Shown here in pieces: positions 23,376-32,562 of a DNA stretch of 64,000 bases (position 1 is its first letter; each line of letters starts with the position of its first letter). The position numbers were made by a program, and so were the translations under genes. The stretch comes from Chlamydiales bacterium (GTDB lineage: Bacteria > Chlamydiota > Chlamydiia > Chlamydiales > Simkaniaceae). The DNA is taken from positions 632,142 through 696,141 of the forward strand of contig JACKPR010000002.1 of assembly GCA_024233395.1 (NCBI GenBank), in the 5' to 3' direction. Under the pieces are notes generated by a model, which saw only the letters and a program-made list of their open reading frames with translations, was not told where the DNA came from and did not search any database.

Positions 23376-24602
23376 ATGAGTGAAGTGCCAGCAATTGGAA
23401 GTGACACTTCGGTGTCCACTTCAGCAATTATTTCAGAAGACCTAACAGAATCGCAAGTCAATGGGCTTGTTGATGAAGCTAAAACAGCAATCAAAGACCA
23501 AAATTTTGATCGAGCCAGAGAAATCATTACTCATTTGAGTCAAGTGCATCATCAAGCACAAGCCCCAAAAGGATGGGTCGATACTTTTCGTGGGTGGCTT
23601 TCAGGGTCAAAATGTCCAGTAACAAATAACCATCTTTATGATCTTTTTTTCGGTCTTTGTAAGGAAAGTTTCACGGAAGGAAAAAAGCTGATCCCTATTA
23701 TATCTAAGAACTTTTCTATTGAAGTGGATGGAGATCATTATAAAGTAAGCGCGGGAGAATTTAATCGATCTTTTATTCTTCCCCTCAAAACTGATCCTGA
23801 AGCCAAAGCTTTGCTTGATCATATCCATAAATTAAGTCATTCACGAAAATTTGAAGAGCTTAAAGGCGAACTTCCTCGTTTGGCTAGCCATTGTGCCGAG
23901 AGAAAAGTTGCAATGACAGACTTTAAAAACCTTCTCCATTGCCTAGTCCATTCAAATAGTACTTTTGCTCTAAGGTGTTTTTCTATTTTTGAAGGCCTTT
24001 ATGAAATTCGCATTACTGATGAAAAGCATTTAACGATAAAAGACCTGAAATCAAATGAAACATTTTCTTTTGATTGCGGTGTTTTAATCTTATCCGATTG
24101 TGAGCGCCGGTTAGAGGAAATTGCTGCAAAAGAAAAACCTATGATGCGCCTTATGGATTATTGCTTTTTAGCAAAACATCAAGTCGAACGAACCTCTGAG
24201 ATAATGAGAAAAGCAGAAGAACAACTAGATCTTCTTCAGAGTGGTATGTTTGAGCGCTTTTTTGGAAAATTTACTATTTTGTCTTTCTACTGTAACAATC
24301 ATGATCTAGTAAACTTTGAACGGATAGCGGCAATGCTAGAAAGAGAACTTAATTGTGTAGAAGAAACTGAAAAAACACACTTCTTTTTAGCTAAGCTAAA
24401 TGTTCTTAGAGCGGAGATTTCTCTGCAGAAAAGAGATCGAAGTGGATATAACGACGCGATTGTAAGGGTAGCGCAAGAAATGAAATCTGTTAAGGAAGTT
24501 AAGCCATTTGAAATGCTTCAAAAAGATCTTGAGCGTCTCAAATCTATGAGAGAAGAAACCTTTCCACTCGATCAGATGGAATGGCAAGCGATGAAAGTTT
24601 AA
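23376..24602 (+). CDS. Unrecognised protein, second of two tandem paralogues
   Basis: The 408-residue protein is collinear with the 22018-23232 product over its whole length. Identity is highest in the KDQNFDRAREIITHLSQVHH region and in SKNFSIEVDGDHYKVS, and lower in the middle (residues 190-250). An AGGAGG site lies 8 bases before the ATG. The N-terminus (MSEVPAIGSDTSVSTSAIIS) is Ser/Thr-rich and unstructured-looking. The pair arose by tandem duplication and has diverged, with no frame breaks, which argues that both are functional. No known domain is recognised; the fold is likely an alpha-helical repeat. Confidence 0.65.
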   Translation: MSEVPAIGSDTSVSTSAIISEDLTESQVNGLVDEAKTAIKDQNFDRAREIITHLSQVHHQAQAPKGWVDTFRGWLSGSKCPVTNNHLYDLFFGLCKESFTEGKKLIPIISKNFSIEVDGDHYKVSAGEFNRSFILPLKTDPEAKALLDHIHKLSHSRKFEELKGELPRLASHCAERKVAMTDFKNLLHCLVHSNSTFALRCFSIFEGLYEIRITDEKHLTIKDLKSNETFSFDCGVLILSDCERRLEEIAAKEKPMMRLMDYCFLAKHQVERTSEIMRKAEEQLDLLQSGMFERFFGKFTILSFYCNNHDLVNFERIAAMLERELNCVEETEKTHFFLAKLNVLRAEISLQKRDRSGYNDAIVRVAQEMKSVKEVKPFEMLQKDLERLKSMREETFPLDQMEWQAMKV

Positions 24603-24654
24603 ACTTCATGATAACTTTAATTGCCATGTACTAGCAAATTATAGCTAAAACACT

Positions 24655-25755
24655 TTAAAAAGATAATGTCAATCCTGAAGTCAGGCCATGAAAAGCTAGC
24701 ACACCTCTTTTTAGGTTTGTATACCTATTATCAATGGAACGAGGGCTAAAATTTACAGGTTGGATTGTTTCGTGGAGATTAAACCATGTATTCAATTCAT
24801 ACCCTAGAAAAATTTTAAATCCGCAAGAAGAGAAGTTTCGGTTATATGATGGCCCTAAGAAAAACTGCAGATTTGTAGCTATGCGGTTATCATGCAATCT
24901 TGCATCTTGAACTAAGTCGGGAATCCCTGTTTCATCTGGGCCAGTGTTATTTGTATAACTATAGCTTTTTTGATGATATGAACCAAGAATAGAAGCAATA
25001 GAAAACTTACTATCTAAGCTAAAGCCCAGGCCGATAAGCCAGTCTAGGTCAAAACCAATTCGCATCCCTCCTCCATGGAACTTCCACTTTTGCTTATTGG
25101 TAGCTATTGATGTTCCAATATACTTGAAGCGCCATTCTTCTTTCATCCATGCACCAGTAACTCCAATATAAGGTCTGAAGAGCATAGACTTACTGATTAG
25201 AAAGACTTTTCCTAAAGTTAAATTAGCACCATTATAATTAAGGTGTGTGTTCATGTGAGCCACGATAACGCCAGAGTCAGTGAACTGTGGAAATGTCCCA
25301 ATTAACGAAGGACCTGTTGATGCTGTGATTAAACTTAGATCTGGTGTATCGACTTTCTGGTGCCGACTCGTATGGTAGTATGTATAGTCCCCTAATAATT
25401 CCCAAAAATGAGGAGGGAATTGCACCCCTATTTTTAAGCGATATCCAGGATCCCAGTTAAACTTTGCAGTATGAAACTCTCCAAGTTGCCCAACATTTTG
25501 CTCAGGAAGTCCTTTTTGACCTTTAACAGCCCAGTCTGAAGCACCTTCAATGGCTTTCCAATAAAGAAACTCTAAGCCAACAAATCCGAGTAATTTATCA
25601 GTGGATGGATAGTAATTTTCTAAGCCATGTTCTTCTTGTGTTTGGTTTGATAAATCACCTTTTTCTGAAGGTGTATTGTAAGTATAAACAAGGTCTAAAT
25701 TTGCAAATATCAGAGAATTCAAACCTATTAAGAGAACGAACAGCTTTTTAATCAT
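24655..25755 (-). CDS. Outer-membrane beta-barrel protein, MOMP-like / Lpg1974 family
   Basis: The protein has 366 residues. The signal peptide MIKKLFVLLIGLNSLIFA is followed by a mature protein rich in alternating aromatic/polar strands. Recognisable blocks are FVGLEFLYWKAIEGASDWAV, GYRLKIGVQFP and FRPYIGVTGAWMKEEW, and the last strand ends GLTSGLTLSF with a terminal Phe, the outer-membrane signature. The first of these blocks resembles the Lpg1974/Legionella-type and MOMP-like porins that are expanded in some environmental chlamydiae. Function is probably a porin or structural surface protein. It is monocistronic, with an AT-rich promoter region of 120 bp that contains an 11-bp inverted repeat (25837-25869). 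Confidence 0.82.
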   Translation of the reverse strand: MIKKLFVLLIGLNSLIFANLDLVYTYNTPSEKGDLSNQTQEEHGLENYYPSTDKLLGFVGLEFLYWKAIEGASDWAVKGQKGLPEQNVGQLGEFHTAKFNWDPGYRLKIGVQFPPHFWELLGDYTYYHTSRHQKVDTPDLSLITASTGPSLIGTFPQFTDSGVIVAHMNTHLNYNGANLTLGKVFLISKSMLFRPYIGVTGAWMKEEWRFKYIGTSIATNKQKWKFHGGGMRIGFDLDWLIGLGFSLDSKFSIASILGSYHQKSYSYTNNTGPDETGIPDLVQDARLHDNRIATNLQFFLGPSYNRNFSSCGFKIFLGYELNTWFNLHETIQPVNFSPRSIDNRYTNLKRGVLAFHGLTSGLTLSF

Positions 25756-25836
25756 TTTTTTGATCCTATCTTTTTATAGAAAACGATATAGCTCAACCTA
25801 GTTGATTGGAAAAAAATTTACAATCTTTCTTTTTTT

Positions 25837-25869
25837 ATATCTCATTAGAAAGTGCTCCAATGAGATATA
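25837..25869. repeat. Perfect 11-bp inverted repeat
   Basis: TATATCTCATT and AATGAGATATA are separated by 11 bases. It lies between the end of the MFS gene and the start of the porin gene (both minus strand). It lacks a T-tract in the transcribed direction, so it is more likely an operator or processing hairpin than a terminator. Confidence 0.4.
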
Positions 25870-25877
25870 AACCATAT

Positions 25878-27173
25878 CTATTCAAAAATGGAGATGTTCT
25901 TTATCTGAGGTCGATCCTTGATCTTGAAGAGTGTTAAGAGTGAAATCATAAACCCGATGGGGAAGATCAAAAAGGCAAGATGAAAATCTGAAGCGGAATA
26001 AAAAGGTGTTCCATCCACCATTGTTCCATTCCAATTCCAATCTAAAAGTTTTCCTGAAAGAGGCTGAATGAGTGCAGGAAGTCCCATAATAATGACAGCA
26101 GCAACTCCCATTGAGGTTCCAGTGAGCTCTTTAGGGTTATTCTCAGTGATTGCAGGATAACCAAGGGTTTGGGCACTTGTTAAAAAGCCGAGAGCAAAGA
26201 ATAAGACGGCAAAGAGCTGCGCTCCAGGATTAGGAAGATAAAGAATTGTTCCAAAAAGGATAATCGATGAGATTCCACCAAAGATCATCAAAGGTAGACG
26301 TCTTCCTAATTTATCCGATGCCCATCCAAAAAGAGGAGAACCTACAATCGTTCCCATACAAATCATGCTCGCAATAAATGATGCAGTACTCAATGCAATT
26401 CCATGGACTTGTGTCAAGAAAAGGCTTCCCCAAACAGCGCTGATAATCATGAGAGGAAGGTTCATGAAACAGGTGTAAAGCCCACAACAAATATTATGAA
26501 AGTTTAAAATCGAGCGCTTGACCCCTTGGAAAAAAGGAATGGATTCGTTCTTCATCTTTTTCATTTTTTCTGGAGCATCTTTGACAAATGTGAAGATAAT
26601 AGCAAAAAGTCCTACCCCAATTAATGCATCGATAAGAAGAGCTTGTCGCCAACTAAAATGTTCTGCGAGAATAGAGAAAGGACGTTGAGCAATGACACCT
26701 CCGAGCATCCCAATGGTAATCATCAAGCCGATCAAGAAAGCTTGACGCTCTTTTGGAAACCAACGAGAAATCAACATAATACAACTAAGAAAGCAAAAGG
26801 CATTTCCAATTCCTGAAAAGAAGTGGCAAAGAGAAGCAAATCCCAATGAGGTTGATTGAGAAAGTCCTGCTGTTCCCATCAAACAAAAGAGGAGGGCAAC
26901 TAAGATGACGCGTCTTACAGAAAAGCGGTCAAGAATAATCCCAGCAGGGAGAAGAAAGATAACGTCTGCCCAAAGATAAGTCGAGCAAAGTGTTGCAAAC
27001 TCTGTAGCATTTAGAGATAAATCCTTAATAAGCATCGGTGATAAGGCATTCATGACATGAAGTTGAAGAAGTTCATAGGCAAAGAAAAGAGAGGCGGAAA
27101 AGCAAACGATCCAAGGAAGTATGAGTGTTTTAAGAGTTGTTTTTTCGCTTCGTGGATGGTTAATGGCTGACAT
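25878..27173 (-). CDS. MFS transporter, 12 membrane segments
   Basis: The inner-membrane secondary transporter has 431 residues and 12 predicted hydrophobic segments in two halves. The cytoplasmic loop 2-3 motif is present as AGIILDRFSVRRVIL (G-x3-D-R-x-x-R-R) and in the second half as GWASDKLGRRLPLM. Substrate cannot be read from the sequence. The N-terminus overlaps the end of tdk by 14 bp, so tdk and this gene are cotranscribed. A nucleoside-linked substrate would fit that pairing but is only a guess. Confidence 0.85.
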   Translation of the reverse strand: MSAINHPRSEKTTLKTLILPWIVCFSASLFFAYELLQLHVMNALSPMLIKDLSLNATEFATLCSTYLWADVIFLLPAGIILDRFSVRRVILVALLFCLMGTAGLSQSTSLGFASLCHFFSGIGNAFCFLSCIMLISRWFPKERQAFLIGLMITIGMLGGVIAQRPFSILAEHFSWRQALLIDALIGVGLFAIIFTFVKDAPEKMKKMKNESIPFFQGVKRSILNFHNICCGLYTCFMNLPLMIISAVWGSLFLTQVHGIALSTASFIASMICMGTIVGSPLFGWASDKLGRRLPLMIFGGISSIILFGTILYLPNPGAQLFAVLFFALGFLTSAQTLGYPAITENNPKELTGTSMGVAAVIIMGLPALIQPLSGKLLDWNWNGTMVDGTPFYSASDFHLAFLIFPIGFMISLLTLFKIKDRPQIKNISIFE

Positions 27174-27783
27174 GACTTGCTCCCGTTAATGCATATTCTT
27201 GGATAGATCCTACTTCTTCCATATAGTGTTTCATACAGACAGAATAATAACTTTCATTTCCTCCGATTTGAACTTGTGAACCGCTTTTGACAGGATTTCC
27301 TTCACTATCAATTCTCATGTTCATCGTCGCTTTACTCCCGCAATGGCAAATTGTTTTAATCTCTACGAGCTCCTCAGCCCAAGCAAGAAGATATTTGCTT
27401 CCTTCAAAAGGTTCCCCTAAAAAATCAGACCGCAAACCATAACAAAGAACTGCAATATTTAAGCGTTTTGTAATCGTGATGATTTGGGCAACTTGAGCTT
27501 TTGTTAAAAAATGGGCTTCATCAATCAAAATACAACGGAGATTATCGATCGTTTTCTTTTTTTCTTCGACAAAATCAAAAAGATTAAAGTCTTGATCAAA
27601 CAAGATAGCTTCTTGCTTTAGTCCAATACGTGAATAAATCGCAGGATCCCCAAAACGATCATCAAAATTTGGAGCAAAAAGGAGTGTTTCCATTCCACGT
27701 TCTTTATAGTTGTAACTAGACTGGAGAAGCGTTGTGCTTTTTCCTGCATTCATCGCCGAATAGTAAAAGTAAGTCTTTGCCAT
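27160..27783 (-). CDS. tdk: Thymidine kinase
   Basis: This enzyme phosphorylates thymidine with ATP in pyrimidine salvage. It has 207 residues, the usual length for the type II family. The P-loop is SAMNAGKSTTLLQ, the Walker B-like segment is CILIDEAHFLT, and the lasso region YGLRSDFLGEPFEGS and the substrate-binding block follow. The zinc site uses the CHCGSKA pair and the later CMKH pair. It is the first gene of a two-gene unit with the MFS transporter. A 160-bp palindrome lies just upstream (27845-28004). Confidence 0.94.
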   Translation of the reverse strand: MAKTYFYYSAMNAGKSTTLLQSSYNYKERGMETLLFAPNFDDRFGDPAIYSRIGLKQEAILFDQDFNLFDFVEEKKKTIDNLRCILIDEAHFLTKAQVAQIITITKRLNIAVLCYGLRSDFLGEPFEGSKYLLAWAEELVEIKTICHCGSKATMNMRIDSEGNPVKSGSQVQIGGNESYYSVCMKHYMEEVGSIQEYALTGASHVSH

Positions 27784-27844
27784 AACGATACCTCGAAGGT
27801 TTCTTTAAATTTACCGAATATGAGTAAAAAAATGCCACTGTTGG

Positions 27845-28004
27845 ACCTCAGATTGCGACATTTTTTTGTTTAGAGGGCGAGCGAGGCAAAGATAAACTTT
27901 CTTGAATGACGAAATCCATAGTCGAAGGGCTATGAATGAGGAAGAAAGGAAGTTTTTCGAAGCCGCAGCCACCATATAAACAAAAAAATGTCGCAATCTG
28001 AGGT
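27845..28004. repeat. 160-bp palindromic element with 28-bp perfect terminal inverted repeats
   Basis: The arms 27845-27872 and 27977-28004 are exact inverse copies of 28 bp, starting ACCTCAGATTGCGAC. The interior has further pairings, including CATAG / CTATG at the tip and ACTTTC..GGAAGT. There is no ORF inside. It lies between divergently transcribed tdk and the histidine kinase. Perfect arms suggest recent origin or selection for the stem. The sequence is unrelated to family A, but size and layout are the same. Confidence 0.85.
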
Positions 28005-28056
28005 CTTGAACCTATTTTTCTGATGTTTTTATTATTTTCCTGATACAGTAAAAAGG

Positions 28057-29214
28057 ATGAAAAAGAGATATTTTCTTCCATTAGGCTTACTGCTTGTTGC
28101 AAGTTGGTTATGTTTTGTAACCCCCTCTCTTTATCGTTTTAGAGAGTGGCTTCTTTTTTTAATTCTTTTTGGGATCACAGCCCTTTTTCAAGGCTTAGCA
28201 TCAACAAAAAAAAAGCGAAGTCGTCTTTCATTGATTGATTCACTTCAAGAGGGGGTCGTGATTCTTAATTGGGAAGGAAGAGTTCAGGAGATGAATCTAA
28301 AAGGGAAAAATCTTATTCCAGGGCTTTCTGAAGGCGACTTTCTTTTTAAACATCCAATGATGAGTGGGCACGAAAGACTTTTTAATCATCTAAAAGAAAC
28401 ACGAATCAATCAAACAACAACTGTGAGTGGAGAAAAAAATGTTGCCCATTTAAAGCTGAGTATTCTTGAAGCAAGAAAAAAGATTTTAGCAACCTTCGTC
28501 GATAGATATGAGCATTATCAACAGGAACAACTTGGAAGAGATTTTGTAGCAAACGCTTCTCATGAACTTCGAACACCGATTACAATTATAAAAGGATTTG
28601 CTGAAACAATTTATGATCTTCCTGAAATTTCTGAAGCCATGCTTCAAGACTTCACAGAAAAGATCGTTAGAAACTGTGAGCGGATGGATAATTTAGTTAA
28701 AAACCTCCTAACGCTAGCAGATCTTGATTACCTTCCAAAGGCCCGGATGCAAGAATGTGATTTAGTGGGTCTTGTAGATAATTGCAGCCAAACACTTTTG
28801 ACTCTACATCCAGACATCCAAATTGAATCCTTACAAAACGAAGAAATGATTGTTATCGATGGTGACCCAGATCTTTTGGAACTTGCTGTGATGAATCTTT
28901 TAGAAAATGCCGTGAAGTATTCTATTGAAGAAGCTTTTATAACAATAATAGTTGAAGATCGCCCTGAGAGTGTTGTTCTAAAAGTGAGGGATCGTGGAGT
29001 AGGGATTCCTGAAGAAGATTTAGGAAAAATTTTTCAGCGATTTTACACCATTAACAAATCTCACTCTCGACGACTCGGCGGAGCAGGGCTGGGGCTTTCA
29101 ATTGTTAAGACCATTGTTTCAAAACATGATGCTAAAATTGCGATTGAATCAACCGTTGGAAAAGGAACAACATTTACGATAACTTTCGAGAAGTCTACTG
29201 CACTTTCACTGTAA
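28057..29214 (+). CDS. PhoR-like membrane sensor histidine kinase
   Basis: The protein has 385 residues. Two N-terminal membrane segments (about residues 5-22 and 31-48) with a very short external loop are followed by a PAS-like region (LIDSLQEGVVILNWEGRVQEMN). Next is the dimerisation/phosphoacceptor domain with ASHELRTPITIIKGF (phosphorylated His about residue 169). The ATP-binding domain has N box LLENAVKYS, G1 RDRGVGI, the F box and G2 GGAGLGLSIVK. All catalytic motifs are intact. No response regulator gene adjoins it, so its partner is elsewhere. The 3' end overlaps the convergent pseudopilin-type gene by 20 bp. The signal sensed is unknown. Confidence 0.88.
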   Translation: MKKRYFLPLGLLLVASWLCFVTPSLYRFREWLLFLILFGITALFQGLASTKKKRSRLSLIDSLQEGVVILNWEGRVQEMNLKGKNLIPGLSEGDFLFKHPMMSGHERLFNHLKETRINQTTTVSGEKNVAHLKLSILEARKKILATFVDRYEHYQQEQLGRDFVANASHELRTPITIIKGFAETIYDLPEISEAMLQDFTEKIVRNCERMDNLVKNLLTLADLDYLPKARMQECDLVGLVDNCSQTLLTLHPDIQIESLQNEEMIVIDGDPDLLELAVMNLLENAVKYSIEEAFITIIVEDRPESVVLKVRDRGVGIPEEDLGKIFQRFYTINKSHSRRLGGAGLGLSIVKTIVSKHDAKIAIESTVGKGTTFTITFEKSTALSL

Positions 29215-30073
29215 TCTGTGTTGTAGCGTCTTGGTACTTTGCAGGAACACGTTTTGAAATTTGATAAGTAAACTCAAAAAGGTCTAAGAGATTATTTTTA
29301 TCACCTATCATTTGATTCCTTAAAAGCTTTTCAAGCTCAGGTTTTTTGATTGGTGACTCACATTTTCTCTTAGCTTCGATTAACTCTTTTTTTTCGAGTG
29401 CAACAAAGTCTTTTGTCATTTTTTCTCCAAACATAAGGGAGAGAAAAGAGAGGTTTGCGTAGTGATAATTCATGGGTGCGCGATCACTTTTTTCAAAAGT
29501 GAACATTTCGCCAAAAGGGGGATACCCGACTTTCTTTTCTAAATCGTAAGTATGGGTTCCTCTCATCATTTTGTAGAAAATGTCTTGGAGTTTGGGATCA
29601 TTAAATTTAATTTCATGAAAGGAAATTAAAGGATCTTTTTGATACGCTTTGATCAATGCTTTCATGAGATCTTTAATGGTCTGATCGTTTTTCGGAAAGA
29701 ATTCAGCATGACCGTAAAGCTGCTTGACATACGCTACAGCCACAGTTTCTAGAGAGGGGTATTTATGAGGTTTTTGGAGCAAAGAGGAGAGATTGAGTCT
29801 CCCTTTTTCCCATCCCACTCTTTTTTCTCGGAAATATTTTTGTGAACTCTTTTTTTGTTTATCTTCATTCGAGGTCTTTTTGTCTCCCGTATTTGAGGGT
29901 AGAGTGTCTTTATAAGCGCTTCTTTCTTTTTTATTTCGGGTTTCTCTTAACCCTCTAAAGTAGGCGAGATAAATTTGATTTTCTTTTTTTAGGGTAAGTG
30001 CACCTTCAAATTGTGAAAGACTAAAAAGGCTTAAAACCATAATGATGATCATGACAAAAGGAAGAAGATTCAT
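29195..30073 (-). CDS. Probable secretion-associated protein, GspK-like position
   Basis: The protein has 292 residues. A single N-terminal hydrophobic helix (LPFVMIIIMVLSLFSLSQFEGAL) is followed by a basic, polar soluble domain. It overlaps the pseudopilin gene at 30070-30669 by 4 bp, so both are coupled. The N-terminal helix after a very short leader resembles minor pseudopilins of type II secretion (GspK class), but the prepilin peptidase motif is not clear. In Chlamydia, genes after gspG encode comparable small proteins with one N-terminal helix. The assignment rests on context and layout, not sequence similarity that I can name. Confidence 0.5.
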   Translation of the reverse strand: MNLLPFVMIIIMVLSLFSLSQFEGALTLKKENQIYLAYFRGLRETRNKKERSAYKDTLPSNTGDKKTSNEDKQKKSSQKYFREKRVGWEKGRLNLSSLLQKPHKYPSLETVAVAYVKQLYGHAEFFPKNDQTIKDLMKALIKAYQKDPLISFHEIKFNDPKLQDIFYKMMRGTHTYDLEKKVGYPPFGEMFTFEKSDRAPMNYHYANLSFLSLMFGEKMTKDFVALEKKELIEAKRKCESPIKKPELEKLLRNQMIGDKNNLLDLFEFTYQISKRVPAKYQDATTQITVKVQ

Positions 30074-30669
30074 GCCGCTCCTTTCTCTTTAGTTTTTAGG
30101 GGGATTCCTTCAATCGACTGATTGACCCAAAAAACATAATCTTCATTGTGATTCAAGGTGATTTTAATAAAAGAAGGTGAAAAGTTATACGTTTCATCCC
30201 ATGTCGTCAAACTTTTGATTCCTTGTATGCCATTTGTTAAAAATTCGAACGAGAGATGGTTTACATTTTTCCTTAAGGTTACCTTTCTTTCAAAAGGCTT
30301 TCCTTCCCAAAGTTTAAAGACTAAAGCCCCGTTGTCTATTAAAAGAAGCCCTTCAACTTCTCCACAAAATAACGGGTCTTTATCGATTCCATTATCGAAA
30401 GAAATCGAAAGGTTAGGTTTAGGGTTCTCTTTTGTATAAAGTGTTCTTTTAGATTTTTGGGGGTCAGGAAGAATATGATTCGCAAAAACCCGATCGAGAA
30501 ATTGTTGCAGCGCAACATGGGTCATGACAGTTTTCTCCATCTTCTCGACTTTTCTTTTAAGAACGGTTTCTTGGTAAAGTGAAGAAAAAATCATTCCTAA
30601 TACCAATGAAATAATCACAAAACCGATCATCACTTCCATTAGCGTAAAGGAGTATTTCTTTTGTTTCAT
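30070..30669 (-). CDS. Pseudopilin-like protein (type II secretion minor pseudopilin)
   Basis: The protein has 199 residues. The short basic leader MKQKKYS is followed by FTLMEVMIGFVIISLVLGMIFSS, the type IV pilin/pseudopilin N-terminal helix with Glu at +5. The residue before the cleavage site is Ser rather than the usual Gly, which the peptidase may tolerate. The soluble domain has beta-rich stretches (NLSISFDNGID, GLLLIDNGALVFKLW). It would be placed in the inner membrane and contribute to the tip or body of a secretion pseudopilus. It forms a coupled pair with the 29195-30073 gene; the OPT transporter gene separates it from another pseudopilin gene at 32516. Confidence 0.72.
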   Translation of the reverse strand: MKQKKYSFTLMEVMIGFVIISLVLGMIFSSLYQETVLKRKVEKMEKTVMTHVALQQFLDRVFANHILPDPQKSKRTLYTKENPKPNLSISFDNGIDKDPLFCGEVEGLLLIDNGALVFKLWEGKPFERKVTLRKNVNHLSFEFLTNGIQGIKSLTTWDETYNFSPSFIKITLNHNEDYVFWVNQSIEGIPLKTKEKGAA

Positions 30670-30687
30670 AGAACAACTATAAAACGA

Positions 30688-32562
30688 TCAAGAATTTTGG
30701 AGGGTATTTTTTCTTCTATAGGAAGAGAATCCTAGCCAAAGGCTAAGAAGCACAAAGAATCCAAGTGAAAACCAATCATTAAGCCAACCAGGCTTACTTG
30801 CTGGAACAATGTTTAAAACGGTAAGAAGAGCAACAAGGACTCCCATGCAAGCATCTCCAGCAACAAGACCTGAAGAAATCAAAACACCTCGCTGAATACT
30901 TTTATTATCTTCTGTGAAATGTTCAGTAATAAGATTTACAATTCCCCCTACCATAATTGCTGAGTTTAGAGATAGAGGAAGGTAAAGACCGATCGCAAAG
31001 GGGAGAACAGGAACTCTCATAAAATGGATCATTAATCCAAAAACAACACCAATTAGAACAAGGACAACAGGAAGTTCTTGCTGAATGACTCCCTTTGCAA
31101 TGAGGGCCATGAGAGTTGCTTGTGGTGCAGGGAGTTTTGTACTTCCAAAACCATAAGCATCATTAAGTAAGTAAAGAGTAAATCCAATTGCGGCAGCAGG
31201 GAGGATTAGTCCAATAATTTCAGCGACTTGTTGTGAACGAGGGGTAGCGCCTAATAGAAACCCTGTCTTTAAATCTTGAGACGTTGTCCCTGCCATAGCG
31301 ATCGCAACGTTTGCGACAGCACCCATTGTGATTGCTGCGATTAAATGGATTCTGTCCGTCCATCCTAACCCTAGGAAAATGAGGCAAGTAATGAGAAGAG
31401 TGGTAATTGTCATTCCCGAAACAGGACTTGAAGAACTCCCAACAAGACCCACAGTAATGGAGGTTACGGCAACAAAGAAAAAGCCCAAAACCACAAGAAG
31501 AACAATGGTCACAATATTAAGATGAAAGCCCGGCAGGAGCCACAGTGCTAAAATAATCGCAATCGATCCAAGAATGAGATAGGATAAAGAGATATCCTTG
31601 TCAGTGCGTTCAATTTCTTTAGGTTTATTTTGTAGAAGATGAAAAAGCTCTCGAAAACTTTCGATAATCGTTTTCCAAATCACTGGAGCAATTCTAAAAA
31701 GAGTGATCAATCCTCCAATAGCAACAGCTCCTGCGCCGATATAGCGAATGTAATTCGACCAGATATCGGTAGCGCTCATTGATTCAATGGGAACTTTTGA
31801 AGGGAAAATCGGGGGAGCTCCTGAACCAAATTTAGAAATAAGGGGAATTAAAACCCACCACCCCAAGGCACTACCCGTGAAAAGAACAGCTGAAATTCTT
31901 GGACCAATGATGTACCCGACACCTAGTAGAGCGGGAGTACAATCCATGCTGACCAAAGTATTTTGGTATTTTTTTACTGTGAATGAGACGGTCTCATTCC
32001 AAAGATAAAGAGCACTATTTAAAAGTTTGTAAATAGCTCCAATAATAATTCCCCATATGGCTAGAGAAGCATGGGGGGCACTTTTCTCCCCAGCTTTTAA
32101 AATTTCAGCACAAGCTTTTCCTTCAGGAAAAGGGAGGATTCCATGTTCTTGAACAATGATATAGCGTCGCATCGGAATCATGAAGAGAATTCCAAGAATT
32201 CCTCCAAGAAGAGCAAGAATAAAAATGTGGGGGATAGAAGGAGTGGCGCCCAGTAAAAAAAGGGCAGGAATGGTAAAAATCACACCACCGGCAAGTCCTT
32301 CCCCTACAGAAGCAACGGTTTGAACAATATTGTTTTCTAAGATTCCTACGCGTCGAAAGAAAGCTCTTAAAATTGCCATTGAGAGGACTGCTGCAGGAAT
32401 GGATGCGGAAATTGTCATTCCAACTTTCAATCCTAAATAAGCATTTCCAATGGCAAAGATTAAGCTAAGGAAAATTCCTAAGATAATAGCTCGCGCGGAA
32501 AATTCTTTTTGTTTTTCACTCGCTGCTACGAATGGTTTGAATGTTGCTAGGGGATCCTTCAT
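30688..32562 (-). CDS. OPT family oligopeptide transporter
   Basis: The inner-membrane transporter has 624 residues and about 14-16 hydrophobic segments. Family features are the N-terminal EFSARAIILGIFLSLIFAIGNAYLGLKVGMTISASIPAAV block and HGILPFPEGKACAEILKAGE, followed by the KTGFLLGATPRSQQVAEIIG block. OPT proteins import short peptides or metal-chelate complexes with protons, and peptide uptake would suit an intracellular bacterium. The gene sits between two pseudopilin genes: its first 47 bp overlap the 3' end of the upstream one and it ends 18 bp before the next. It therefore appears to have been inserted into the pseudopilin cluster and shares its transcript. Confidence 0.88.
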   Translation of the reverse strand: MKDPLATFKPFVAASEKQKEFSARAIILGIFLSLIFAIGNAYLGLKVGMTISASIPAAVLSMAILRAFFRRVGILENNIVQTVASVGEGLAGGVIFTIPALFLLGATPSIPHIFILALLGGILGILFMIPMRRYIIVQEHGILPFPEGKACAEILKAGEKSAPHASLAIWGIIIGAIYKLLNSALYLWNETVSFTVKKYQNTLVSMDCTPALLGVGYIIGPRISAVLFTGSALGWWVLIPLISKFGSGAPPIFPSKVPIESMSATDIWSNYIRYIGAGAVAIGGLITLFRIAPVIWKTIIESFRELFHLLQNKPKEIERTDKDISLSYLILGSIAIILALWLLPGFHLNIVTIVLLVVLGFFFVAVTSITVGLVGSSSSPVSGMTITTLLITCLIFLGLGWTDRIHLIAAITMGAVANVAIAMAGTTSQDLKTGFLLGATPRSQQVAEIIGLILPAAAIGFTLYLLNDAYGFGSTKLPAPQATLMALIAKGVIQQELPVVLVLIGVVFGLMIHFMRVPVLPFAIGLYLPLSLNSAIMVGGIVNLITEHFTEDNKSIQRGVLISSGLVAGDACMGVLVALLTVLNIVPASKPGWLNDWFSLGFFVLLSLWLGFSSYRRKNTLQNS

